Assembly: GCF_001685355.1 (NCBI RefSeq) | Contig: NZ_CP016438.1 | Location: forward strand, 6,200,001-6,264,000 | Length of the DNA stretch: 64,000 nucleotides | Direction of reading: 5' to 3' | DNA from: Streptomyces lincolnensis | Lineage (GTDB): Bacteria; Actinomycetota; Actinomycetes; Streptomycetales; Streptomycetaceae | Shown: positions 35,671 to 43,606 of the stretch, in pieces | Layout of the letters: every line of letters begins with the position of its first letter | Numbering within the stretch: position 1 is the first letter of the stretch | The notes under the pieces: model-generated | Databases searched by the model: none | The model's input: the letters and a program-made list of their open reading frames with translations, nothing else | Told to the model about the DNA's origin: nothing | Translations under genes and position numbers: made by a program

Positions 35671-36960
35671 TCAGACCCCGCGGTAACCGTCCCTCACGAC
35701 CTCCCGTGCCAGAGCCTTTCGGGCACCTGTCAGTTCGGTGGCGATGAGGTCGGCCCGTCCCGCGTCGGCCGTCACCGTGGCGGGCGCCGGTGGGCCGGTG
35801 AGGAGCAGTCGGCGGCGCAGGTGGGTCGGAGGGTGGGTGGAGTCGACGCTGTGGCCGCGGAGGGCGGCGGCGCGGCGTTGGCGGTCGTACTCGGAGGGTG
35901 GGATGGAGGTCATGTGGGCGGTGAGGGCCTCCCACAGGCCTTCGGAGTCGTCCGTGGAGGACTGGCCCGGGCGGCGGGTGCGGCGGCTGTTGGTCTCGCG
36001 GTGCAGGGTGGTGACGACCGAGTCGGTGACGAGGAGGCGGTCCATCAGGCCGACCGCGGCCTCGGTGGAACCGGCGCGAGCCGCCACCGCGTCGGCCAGG
36101 TACTCGCTGCGTTGTGACGCCCGCGCTGTCAGCAGGTCCAGCAGCATCAGCACGCCTTGGATCAGTGAACGAGGCACCAGGTAGACCAGGTTGACGAACA
36201 TCTCCAGGAGCGTCGGGTTAGGGGTCGGGGCGAGGAAGTAGTGCCACAGGGACAGTGACCGGTAGGCGGTGCCGACCACCAGGCCGTGGCGGGTGTCCCC
36301 GTTGGTGAAGTGGCCCAGTTCGTGGCCCAGGAGCGCGATGCGCTGCTGCGGGGTGAGGACCTCCCAGAGTGGGATCCCGAGGGTCAGGAGGCGGCGGCCG
36401 AGGCCGTAGTGCGTCACGCTCGCGTTGACCTCGGTGTCGACGACGATCGTGTCCACGCCCTTGGTGCCCAGTGTCCGCGCGATCTCGTCGACGAGCCCGT
36501 ACAGCTCGGGCGCTTCCGTGCGCGTCAGGACGCGGGCGTCCTTGGGCAGCCGGTTCAGCCTCGGGCGCAGGGGCCAGGCCAGGGCGAGCAGCAGAATGCC
36601 AAGGCCCTTGGCGACAGCCCCTGAGCCGGCGATCAGGATCCAGAGTCCGCTCGCGACGAGGGTGGCGGTCACGCCGTGTACCGCGAGCGCGATGGCGTAC
36701 GCGAGAATGCCAGCGGTGTCCCGGCCGCCACGCCGCTGCTCACCCTCGGCGCTCAGCTCGGCCAGCAACTGCTCGCCGTACCGCTGCGCCAGCTCGTGGC
36801 GCAGGCTCTCCAGCCTGCTCCGCTTCTCGTCCGACTCCGCCCGCTCCGGATCGACGTTCCAGTCGCAGGCCGCACACCATCTGGTGAAACGCGCGTCTGT
36901 ACGGATCTCGGTCCCGCACTGCGGGCACGGCTGGAGCGTTTCCTCCCCTACGGCACGCAT
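35671..36960 (-). CDS. M48-family membrane metallopeptidase with zinc ribbon
   Basis: A 429-residue protein. The N-terminus has a zinc ribbon (CPQCGTE and, 20 residues on, WCAAC), followed by a helical segment, two membrane helices (~95-145), the M48 peptidase domain with the zinc site LLGHELGHFTNGD, and further hydrophobic segments (LVPRSLIQGVLMLLDLLTA). HtpX/Ste24-like M48 enzymes degrade or process membrane proteins. The frame is open to 37143, but ATG 36960 precedes the zinc ribbon and has GGGAGAG eight bases upstream. The zinc-ribbon fusion is common in Streptomyces members. Confidence 0.9.
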   Translation of the reverse strand: MRAVGEETLQPCPQCGTEIRTDARFTRWCAACDWNVDPERAESDEKRSRLESLRHELAQRYGEQLLAELSAEGEQRRGGRDTAGILAYAIALAVHGVTATLVASGLWILIAGSGAVAKGLGILLLALAWPLRPRLNRLPKDARVLTRTEAPELYGLVDEIARTLGTKGVDTIVVDTEVNASVTHYGLGRRLLTLGIPLWEVLTPQQRIALLGHELGHFTNGDTRHGLVVGTAYRSLSLWHYFLAPTPNPTLLEMFVNLVYLVPRSLIQGVLMLLDLLTARASQRSEYLADAVAARAGSTEAAVGLMDRLLVTDSVVTTLHRETNSRRTRRPGQSSTDDSEGLWEALTAHMTSIPPSEYDRQRRAAALRGHSVDSTHPPTHLRRRLLLTGPPAPATVTADAGRADLIATELTGARKALAREVVRDGYRGV

Positions 36961-37157
36961 GAGCGCGCTCTCCCCCCCCCATGCTGCGCCTCTTCCCCAA
37001 GAGGCGGCGTGTACATGATCGAGGTAGCTGATCACATTCGAGTGGTGGAGTAAAGCTGACATCGGGGGGTGCGGGCGGATCGTCGATTCATCAGGCCAGA
37101 CCCCCTCCCTCTGTTCTGTGACGCCGCGCCCCATACTGAACACCGCTCAAGGGGCGT

Positions 37158-38105
37158 ATGGGGAGGGCGGGCTTCGTGCGACGGGTGCTGGCGGTGCATT
37201 TCGTGCCGTGTGCGCTGTTCGTCGGCGGGGTGCTCGCGCTGGTACGGGCGGGGAGCTTTTCGGGGCGGAGTGACTGGGGTGCCGTGTGGCCGGAGCGGCC
37301 GGCGGAGGTGGTCGGCCTGCTGGCCACGGTTGTTGGCTGCGCGTCGCTGCTCGGTCTGTTGTTGCAGCCGTTCCAGGTGCGGGCGGTTCGGGTCCTGGAG
37401 GGGTACTGGGACCGCTGGCCCGCTACGGCGTGGCTCGCCGACGCGGTGGGCCGTGTGCAGCGTCGGCGGTGGCGGTCTTTGCGGGAGCGGGCTCACGGGG
37501 CTGCGGGCGGAGGCCGGGAGCTACGGGTGCAGGCGGATGCCCGTCGTCGCCTCGCCGGCCAGCCGCCGGCCAACCTCCTGCTGCCCACGGCATTGGGAAA
37601 CGCTCTGCGCGCCGGAGAGCTGACCGCCGGAGAGCGCTATGGACTGACGACCCTGTCCTCCTGGCCGCGCATCTACCTCCAGGTGTCCGACCGCATGGCC
37701 GAGGTGCTCCGCTCGGCCCGCGACGCGCTCGACACGGCGGTCAACCTGTGCTGGTCCTTTCTCGCGCTGACCGTGACGAGCGCGTCCGCCCTGTACGACG
37801 AGCCGTCTCACTGGTGGCTGTGCGGCGCCGGTCTGGCGTCGGCGTCGGTCGCGTACAAGGGCGCGGTGACGACGGCGCAGGGCTACTCGGGTCTGATGCA
37901 CCTGGTGTACGACCTGCACCGCTTCGATCTGCTGGAGGCCCTTCACTATCCGCTGCCCGCGGACCGGGACAGTGAGGAGGAGGTGTTCTCGGATGTCTCG
38001 GACCTGTTCGCGGGGAGCAGACCGGAAGGGCTCGGATACGACCACCCGGGAGTGCCGGACCGTTCGGCCTCGGGGCACGACAGCGGTGGTGCCACGGGCG
38101 CTTAG
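37158..38105 (+). CDS. Hypothetical four-helix membrane protein
   Basis: A 315-residue protein. Two N-terminal helices (VLAVHFVPCALFVGGVLALV; VVGLLATVVGCASLLGLLL) are followed by a ~120-residue basic cytoplasmic region and two further helices (AVNLCWSFLALTVTSASALY; WWLCGAGLASASVAYKGAV), then an acidic ~60-residue tail. I do not recognise the family. ATG 37158 is used; the stop TAG is followed by a 22-base tandem duplication. It is divergent from the M48 protease gene, and convergent with two other unknown genes that encode another membrane protein and a small cytoplasmic protein. Confidence 0.7.
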   Translation: MGRAGFVRRVLAVHFVPCALFVGGVLALVRAGSFSGRSDWGAVWPERPAEVVGLLATVVGCASLLGLLLQPFQVRAVRVLEGYWDRWPATAWLADAVGRVQRRRWRSLRERAHGAAGGGRELRVQADARRRLAGQPPANLLLPTALGNALRAGELTAGERYGLTTLSSWPRIYLQVSDRMAEVLRSARDALDTAVNLCWSFLALTVTSASALYDEPSHWWLCGAGLASASVAYKGAVTTAQGYSGLMHLVYDLHRFDLLEALHYPLPADRDSEEEVFSDVSDLFAGSRPEGLGYDHPGVPDRSASGHDSGGATGA

Positions 38106-38110
38106 GTCCA

Positions 38111-38154
38111 CAGTTCCTCAAGTCCTTGGGGTCAGTTTCTCAAGTCCTTGGGGT
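38111..38154. repeat. 22-base tandem duplication after a stop codon
   Basis: CAGTTCCTCAAGTCCTTGGG with its following GT at 38111-38132 is repeated with one mismatch at 38133-38154. It begins six bases after the stop of the membrane-protein gene (38103-38105) and lies before the end of the convergent gene at 38171. Confidence 0.92.
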
Positions 38155-38170
38155 GGAGGCTTCGCCCCGT

Positions 38171-38515
38171 TCAGCCGGAGGCCTGGTCGCCCCGGGCGCG
38201 GGCGTCGGTCAGTTCTTGCAGGGCGTCCCGCAGTTGCTCGATGGCGTCCCTGTTACGGTCGCCCGTGCACAGGGCGTGGACCACGGGCGGCAGGTCCGCG
38301 ATCAGGCAGCCGGGCTTGTGCCTGCCCCGGAATTCGGCGTTGTACTTGGCCAGGTAGGCGTCGATGGCGGTCGGCCCCGAGCGCAGCGCGCGCTTCCACA
38401 ACTGACGGTGGAGCATCGTGTTGGACACGATCCCGAGGTTCGCGTAACAGCCTTCGATGATGCAGGTGGTCGGAGGTTGTTGGTAACCGGGCAGAACCAC
38501 CGCGTGCATGGTCAT
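38171..38515 (-). CDS. Small hypothetical protein coupled to a membrane-protein gene
   Basis: A 114-residue cytoplasmic protein. ATG 38513-38515 has a good GGAGG six bases before it and overlaps the stop of the upstream membrane-protein gene (38512-38514), so the two form a coupled pair. The middle part (CIIEGCYANLGIVSNTMLHR, then LIADLPPVVHALC) contains Cys residues that might bind metal, but the spacing does not match a known zinc finger. The C-terminus is helical (DAIEQLRDALQELTDARAR). No known family. Confidence 0.68.
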   Translation of the reverse strand: MTMHAVVLPGYQQPPTTCIIEGCYANLGIVSNTMLHRQLWKRALRSGPTAIDAYLAKYNAEFRGRHKPGCLIADLPPVVHALCTGDRNRDAIEQLRDALQELTDARARGDQASG

Positions 38516-39114
38516 GAAGAGCCTCCTTGGCCGATTCCGGGACGCTTGCGCTGTGACCGGTCGTTGACTTCGCGTCTGAGTTTCAGCTGCCAGGAGATCT
38601 CGCCGACGGCGCAGAGGAGGACGACGCCCGCCGCCCACCACCGCCAGGACGGCTGGTTGCTGTCCTTGCCGGGGGCCAGAGCCGCGGCGACACCGAACGC
38701 GAGGAGCACGGTTCCCCTGTTGAAGTAGCGGTTCGCTCCCCTGATGTACCTCTCCCAGACCTTGAAGTCGGTGCTCTGGGCCCGGCGCAGCTCTTTCCAC
38801 AGCAGGGGCTGGCTGGCGATGTCGGCGCCGTACCAGTCGAGAACGTCCTGCTGCGAGTACAGGAACTTACGTGCGTGGTAGGCCAGCTGAATGCTGTAGA
38901 TGAGGGACATGGCCGACAGGACGAGCATGAGCAGCGTCGGCCCCGGTAGGAGGAACACCTTCTCCCTGGCCGCTGCCACCACTCCGGCGAGGCCGAGCGC
39001 GGCCGCCGCCAGCAGCGGAGCGGCGACGAACTGGGCTTCTTTGGCGCCATGCCCGTACCCCAGTGGAGTTGGCTGTTGCCAGCCGGGTGTCAGTTCTTCT
39101 TCCGGTGTCGTCAC
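38512..39114 (-). CDS. Hypothetical membrane protein with SLATT-like appearance
   Basis: A ~200-residue protein with two pairs of membrane helices: PLLAAAALGLAGVVAAA and PTLLMLVLSAMSLIYSIQL; then, after a cytoplasmic ~55-residue part (WKELRRAQSTDFKVWERYIR), VLLAFGVAAALAPG and WWAAGVVLLCAVGEISWQL. GTG 39114 fits a GCGGGGG site; the frame is open to 39216. The overall layout recalls small 2TM+2TM effectors such as SLATT proteins, but I see no diagnostic motif, so this is only a resemblance. It is coupled to the small gene at 38171-38515. Confidence 0.65.
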   Translation of the reverse strand: MTTPEEELTPGWQQPTPLGYGHGAKEAQFVAAPLLAAAALGLAGVVAAAREKVFLLPGPTLLMLVLSAMSLIYSIQLAYHARKFLYSQQDVLDWYGADIASQPLLWKELRRAQSTDFKVWERYIRGANRYFNRGTVLLAFGVAAALAPGKDSNQPSWRWWAAGVVLLCAVGEISWQLKLRREVNDRSQRKRPGIGQGGSS

Positions 39115-39208
39115 GCACCCCCGCCTTCTCGAACTCCCGTGAACGGTCGGGACGTTCGAAAGGAGTGTGACGGGGGAATGCGCCGACCGGCAGGAGCGCG
39201 AACCGGCC

Positions 39209-39255
39209 AAAAACACCAGAGGGCCCTGTTCCCCAAGTGAAGGAAACAGAGCCCT
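39209..39255 (-). terminator. Intrinsic terminator of the sdh operon
   Basis: On the minus strand, an 11-base stem with one mismatch (AGGGCTCTGTT pairing with AACAGGGCCCT, at 39245-39255 and 39220-39230) closes a 14-base loop. It is followed after seven bases by TTTTT (39213-39209). It lies 18 bases after the sdhB stop and is correctly oriented to end sdh transcription. Confidence 0.85.
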
Positions 39256-39272
39256 GAGGCGCTAAAGGGAGA

Positions 39273-40052
39273 TCAGAAGCGGCGCGTGATCAGCGCTCGC
39301 TTCACTTCCTGGATCGCCTTCGTGACCTCGATGCCGCGCGGGCACGCGTCCGTGCAGTTGAAGGTGGTGCGGCAGCGCCACACACCGTCGCGGTCGTTGA
39401 GGATCTCCAGGCGCTGCTCGCCCGCCTCGTCACGGCTGTCGAAGATGAAGCGGTGGGCGTTCACGATCGCGGCCGGGCCGAAGTACTGGCCGTCGTTCCA
39501 GAAGACCGGGCAGGACGACGTGCAGGCCGCGCACAGGATGCACTTCGTCGTGTCGTCGAAGCGCTCGCGGTCCTCCGCCGTCTGGAAGCGTTCGCGGGTC
39601 GGCTCGTTCGTGTCCTTGGTGATCAGGAACGGCATGACGTCGCGGTAGGCCTGGAAGAACGGCTCCATGTCGACCACGAGGTCCTTCAGGACCGTGAGGC
39701 CCTTGATGGCCTCGACCGTGATCGGCTTCTCGGGGCTGAGGTCCTTGATCAGGGTCTTGCAGGCGAGGCGGTTCTTGCCGTTGATCCGCATGGCGTCGGA
39801 GCCGCAGATGCCGTGGGCGCAGGAGCGGCGGAAGGTGAGGGTGCCGTCCAGTTCCCACTTGATCTTGTGGAGGGCGTCGAGGACGCGCTCCTTCGGGTCG
39901 ATCTCCACCTGGAAGTCTTCCCAGGTCGCCTCCGCCGAGACTTCGGAGTTGAAGCGGCGGATACGGAACGTGGCCGTGATGTACGGGGAGTCGGCGAAGC
40001 CGGGCTCGGGCGTGCCGGCCGCGTCCGCCTTGTCCAGGATCGGGGTTGCCAT
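39273..40052 (-). CDS. sdhB: Succinate dehydrogenase iron-sulfur subunit
   Basis: A 259-residue subunit of respiratory complex II that passes electrons from the flavin to the membrane quinone site. All three clusters are visible: [2Fe-2S] in SCAHGICGSDAM with a later Cys, [4Fe-4S] in CILCAACTSSCPVFW, and the [3Fe-4S]/[4Fe-4S] pair in CRTTFNCTDACPRGIEVTKA. ATG 40052 overlaps the sdhA stop by one base. It is the last gene of the sdhCDAB operon and is followed by a terminator. Confidence 0.98.
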   Translation of the reverse strand: MATPILDKADAAGTPEPGFADSPYITATFRIRRFNSEVSAEATWEDFQVEIDPKERVLDALHKIKWELDGTLTFRRSCAHGICGSDAMRINGKNRLACKTLIKDLSPEKPITVEAIKGLTVLKDLVVDMEPFFQAYRDVMPFLITKDTNEPTRERFQTAEDRERFDDTTKCILCAACTSSCPVFWNDGQYFGPAAIVNAHRFIFDSRDEAGEQRLEILNDRDGVWRCRTTFNCTDACPRGIEVTKAIQEVKRALITRRF

Positions 40053-41806
40053 CAGTACTTACGCTCCATCGGCTGGTAGCGGGTCTGGACGACCGGCTTG
40101 TAGTCGAGACGGATGGACTCGGTGCCGTCGTCGCCCACCTCGCGGTACGCCATGGTGTGGCGCATGAAGTTGACGTCGTCGCGGTTCGGGTAGTCCTCGC
40201 GGTAGTGACCGCCGCGGGACTCCTTGCGGGCCAGGGCGGACACGGCCATGACCTCGGCCAGGTCGAGCAGGTTGCCCAGCTCGATGGCCTCCAGCAGGTC
40301 CGTGTTGAACCGCTTGCCCTTGTCCTGGATCGAGACGTTCAGGTAGCGCTCGCGGAGCTCCGCGATCTTCTCCACCGCCGTCTTGATCGTCTGCTCCGTG
40401 CGGAACACCATGACGTTGGCGTCCATGGTCTCCTGGAGCTCGCGGCGCAGGACCGACACGCGCTCGGTGCCCGTCGCGTCCCGCAGGCGCTCGACCTGCG
40501 ACACCACCAGCTCCGCCGGGTTCTCGGGCAGCTCGACGTAGTCCGCCTTCTGCGAGTACTCGGCGGCCGCGATACCGGCCCGCTTGCCGAACACGTTGAT
40601 GTCCAGCAGCGAGTTGGTGCCGAGGCGGTTCGCGCCGTGGACGGACACGCAGGCGACCTCGCCGGCCGCGTACAGGCCCGGGACGACCGTCGTGTTGTCC
40701 GCCAGGACCTCACCCTCGACGTTCGTCGGGATGCCGCCCATCGCGTAGTGCGCGGTGGGCTGGATCGGGATCGGGTCCGTGTACGGCTCGATGCCCAGGT
40801 AGGTGCGCGCGAACTCGGTGATGTCGGGCAGCTTGGCGTCCAGCTGCTCCGGGGGAAGGTGAGTCAGGTCCAGGTAGACGTGGTCACCCTCCGGGCCGCA
40901 ACCCCGACCCTCGCGGATCTCCGTGTAGATGGAGCGGGACACGACGTCACGGGACGCGAGGTCCTTCATGACCGGCGCGTACTTCTCCATGAAGCGCTCG
41001 CCGTCCTTGTTGCGCAGGATGCCGCCCTCACCGCGGGCGCCCTCCGTCAGCAGGATGCCCATGCGCCAGATGCCGGTCGGGTGGAACTGGAAGAACTCCA
41101 TGTCCTCCAGCGGCAGGCCCCGGCGGTAGACGGCCGCCTGGCCGTCGCCGGTCAGCGTGTGCGCGTTGGACGTCACCTTGAAGAACTTGCCGCAGCCGCC
41201 GGACGCGTAGATCACGGCCTTCGCCTGGAAGACGTGGATCTCGCCGGTCGCCAGTTCGTAGGCGACGACACCGGCCGAGCGCTTGACGCCGTCGACCTCG
41301 GTGATCAGCTGGTCCAGGACGTAGAACTCGTTGAAGAACTCCACGCCCTCCTTGACGCAGTTCTGGTACAGCGTCTGGAGGATCATGTGGCCGGTGCGGT
41401 CGGCCGCGTAGCAGGAGCGGCGGACCGGGGCCTCGCCGTGGTTGCGGCTGTGACCGCCGAAGCGGCGCTGGTCGATGGTGCCGTTCGGGGTGCGGTTGAA
41501 CGGCAGGCCCATCTTCTCCAGGTCGAGGACCGAGTCGATGGCCTCCTTCGCCAGGATCTCGGCGGCGTCCTGGTCGACCAGGTAGTCACCGCCCTTGACC
41601 GTGTCGAAGGTGTGCCACTCCCAGTTGTCCTCCTCCACGTTGGCCAGCGCGGCGGCCATGCCGCCCTGCGCGGCGCCCGTGTGGGAGCGGGTGGGGTAGA
41701 GCTTGGTCAGCACGGCGGTGCGGCTGCGCTTCGTCGACTCGATGGCCGCGCGCATGCCCGCGCCGCCGGCGCCGACGATGACGGTGTCGTACTTGTGGAT
41801 CTTCAT
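40052..41806 (-). CDS. sdhA: Succinate dehydrogenase flavoprotein subunit
   Basis: A 584-residue flavoprotein that oxidises succinate to fumarate. The FAD-binding [10 protein letters not shown], the covalent histidyl-FAD site [14 protein letters not shown], the active-site Arg region [12 protein letters not shown] and [18 protein letters not shown] are all present. ATG 41806 begins at the FAD motif; the frame is open upstream, but the upstream segment overlaps sdhD. Gap to sdhD is 23 bases and to sdhB -1 base, so sdhC-D-A-B is one operon. Confidence 0.98.
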   Translation of the reverse strand: MKIHKYDTVIVGAGGAGMRAAIESTKRSRTAVLTKLYPTRSHTGAAQGGMAAALANVEEDNWEWHTFDTVKGGDYLVDQDAAEILAKEAIDSVLDLEKMGLPFNRTPNGTIDQRRFGGHSRNHGEAPVRRSCYAADRTGHMILQTLYQNCVKEGVEFFNEFYVLDQLITEVDGVKRSAGVVAYELATGEIHVFQAKAVIYASGGCGKFFKVTSNAHTLTGDGQAAVYRRGLPLEDMEFFQFHPTGIWRMGILLTEGARGEGGILRNKDGERFMEKYAPVMKDLASRDVVSRSIYTEIREGRGCGPEGDHVYLDLTHLPPEQLDAKLPDITEFARTYLGIEPYTDPIPIQPTAHYAMGGIPTNVEGEVLADNTTVVPGLYAAGEVACVSVHGANRLGTNSLLDINVFGKRAGIAAAEYSQKADYVELPENPAELVVSQVERLRDATGTERVSVLRRELQETMDANVMVFRTEQTIKTAVEKIAELRERYLNVSIQDKGKRFNTDLLEAIELGNLLDLAEVMAVSALARKESRGGHYREDYPNRDDVNFMRHTMAYREVGDDGTESIRLDYKPVVQTRYQPMERKY

Positions 41807-41829
41807 GAGTGGTTGCCTCAGCCCCGTGC

Positions 41830-42312
41830 CTAGCGGATGTTCGGGTCGAAGGTGAAGATCACCAGCGTGCCCAGCAGGATGGTGAACACCGTGGCGGTGT
41901 AGAGCAGGCCCTTCAGCCACAGGCGGGTGTTCGCGCGCTCCGCGTAGTCGTTGATGATCGTGCGCAGGCCGTTGGCGCCGTGCAGCATGGCCAGCCACAG
42001 CATCAACAGGTCCCAGACCTGCCAGAACGGCGAGGCCCAGCGGCCCGCCACGAAGGCGAAGCCGATCTTCGACACGCCGCCGTCCAGCACCAGCTGGATC
42101 AGCAGGTGGCCGATGACGAGGACGACCAGCACGATGCCCGACAGGCGCATGAACAGCCACGCGACCATCTCGAAGTTGCCCCGAGTGCTCTTCGGGGTCT
42201 TCTTGGTGCGCTTGCGCGGGGCCTCGATCAGGGGGGCCGGGTTGTCGACGCCGTAGAGGGAATCGCCCTCGACGGGGCCGATACCGGACGCGGTCTTTTC
42301 AGCAGTGGACAT
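41830..42312 (-). CDS. sdhD: Succinate dehydrogenase membrane anchor subunit
   Basis: A 160-residue hydrophobic anchor with three membrane helices ([59 protein letters not shown]) and a ~45-residue charged N-terminus. GHLL and LHGANGLR place the histidines for heme/quinone near the membrane surface, as in SdhD proteins. It stops 23 bases before sdhA and starts six bases after sdhC. Confidence 0.93.
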   Translation of the reverse strand: MSTAEKTASGIGPVEGDSLYGVDNPAPLIEAPRKRTKKTPKSTRGNFEMVAWLFMRLSGIVLVVLVIGHLLIQLVLDGGVSKIGFAFVAGRWASPFWQVWDLLMLWLAMLHGANGLRTIINDYAERANTRLWLKGLLYTATVFTILLGTLVIFTFDPNIR

Positions 42313-42317
42313 GCGCG

Positions 42318-42698
42318 TCAGCTCCCGAACAGTTCACGAGCGGCGTGGCCGAGGACGGGGTAGATCGCCCCGATCATCAGTACGACCCACACACCGACGA
42401 CGGTCCAGAGCATCTGCTTCTGGTAGCGCGGGCCCTTCGACCAGAAGTCGACGGCGATGACGCGCAGGCCGTTGAGCGCGTGGAACAGGATGGCGGCGAC
42501 GAGGCCGTACTCCAGGCACGCGACGAGCGGGGTCTTGTAGGTGGCTACGACCTTGTCGTAGTCCTCGGGGGAGACACGGACGAGCGCGGTGTCCAGCACG
42601 TGAACGAACAGGAAGAAGAAGATGAGGACGCCGGTGACTCGATGAGCCACCCAGGACCACATTCCTTCCCGGCCGCGGTACAGCGTTCCAGCCGGCAC
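42318..42698 (-). CDS. sdhC: Succinate dehydrogenase cytochrome b556 subunit
   Basis: A 126-residue anchor with the SdhC signature WSWVAHRVTGVLIFFFLFVH and the heme-ligand region AILFHALNGLRVIAVDF. Three membrane helices are clear. The frame begins GTG 42698 (MPAGTLYRGREG). It is the first gene of the operon, so the operon promoter must lie in the 42699-42855 region, in which I do not identify boxes with confidence. Confidence 0.94.
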   Translation of the reverse strand: MPAGTLYRGREGMWSWVAHRVTGVLIFFFLFVHVLDTALVRVSPEDYDKVVATYKTPLVACLEYGLVAAILFHALNGLRVIAVDFWSKGPRYQKQMLWTVVGVWVVLMIGAIYPVLGHAARELFGS

Positions 42699-42855
42699 GG
42701 AAGAACCCTCCGGGAGCGGGGATTGGGGCCGCGCCGGCTTCTGTGTCGGACGGGCCCGGCCGGGTACGGTCCACCGGCCCCCAGCATCGTAGCGAGGCGC
42801 TGGCGCTGGGCTTACGCCGGGCCTATCTGTGTGATCAAAGTGGCACGCGTATGGG

Positions 42856-43452
42856 TTAGCGTTGCGGCGTATGGGGTGGTGTGTGACGTTGTGTGCCGGG
42901 TGCGGCGCCGTCGTGGCTTGTCGCGCCGTTCCCCGCGCCCCTTAGGTGGGACAGCAGCCGTCCTCTCGCAAGGCGCCGTAGCTCCTCCGCCGCGACCACC
43001 CGTTCCTCCTCCGGATCGTTTGTCAATCGTGACCGGATGCCTGCCAGGACGTGGTCCAGGGCTTCCTCGGGGGCCAGGCCGTCGAGACAGATGACGAACT
43101 GGTGACCGAATCTGGCTTCGTACGCCGCCTGCGCCGCGTCCAGTGCCATGTGCGCGGCGCCGTACGCGTCCGTCGGCAGCCCCGGCAGGGTCTCGCCCGC
43201 CAGGGCCTCGGCCAGATCGCCCGGCGTCAGGTCGTACGACGCCTCGTCCGACGCGGCGAGGAGGGCGTCCACATCCGGGTACGGGCGGTGGGCCGCGATG
43301 CGGGTGGCCCAGCGGTGGCTGCGGAGGCAGGTGAGGAGGGTGGGGCGGAGATCGTCGACGGGGGCGGTGTTGAACCGGTCCAGAGGGGCGCTGCGAGGCT
43401 GCTCGGGCAGCGACGGTATGGCGACTCGGCCAGGAAGATGTGTGGGCGTCAC
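42856..43452 (-). CDS. 2-oxo-4-hydroxy-4-carboxy-5-ureidoimidazoline (OHCU) decarboxylase
   Basis: A 198-residue member of the OHCU decarboxylase family, the last step from urate towards S-allantoin. Family features are RFNTAPVDDLRPTLLTCLRS, SHRWATRIAAHRPYPDVDAL, AAYEARFGHQFVICLDGL and NDPEEERVVAAEELRRLARG. A typical enzyme ends soon after that helix; the last ~25 residues here (from about NGATSHDG) are encoded by a common Streptomyces repeat (42909-42942). Other purine-catabolism genes are not in the window. GTG 43452 is the start; the frame is divergent from the hexosaminidase gene. Confidence 0.92.
   Translation of the reverse strand: MTPTHLPGRVAIPSLPEQPRSAPLDRFNTAPVDDLRPTLLTCLRSHRWATRIAAHRPYPDVDALLAASDEASYDLTPGDLAEALAGETLPGLPTDAYGAAHMALDAAQAAYEARFGHQFVICLDGLAPEEALDHVLAGIRSRLTNDPEEERVVAAEELRRLARGRLLSHLRGAGNGATSHDGAAPGTQRHTPPHTPQR
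42909..42942 (-). repeat. Dispersed Streptomyces repeat, copy 1
   Basis: On the minus strand the sequence begins AGGGGCGCGGGGAAC and ends AGCCACGACG. It matches the copy at 59047-59080 at 32 of 34 positions. It falls inside the 3' end of the OHCU decarboxylase frame and supplies its C-terminal residues. I recall this motif as very frequent between Streptomyces genes. Confidence 0.85.
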
Positions 43453-43606
43453 GTGTGTTTCGACAGGGGAAGCTGTGAGCGATGTGGCGCCACGTTATCG
43501 AGTGACGCCCGGACGTGTCCGACCGATGCGCGAATTTCATCCGAACGGGAGAGTTTGCGAACGTGTGGTGGACGTGACGGGACGCCCGAGGCCCTAGGTT
43601 GGCGCC

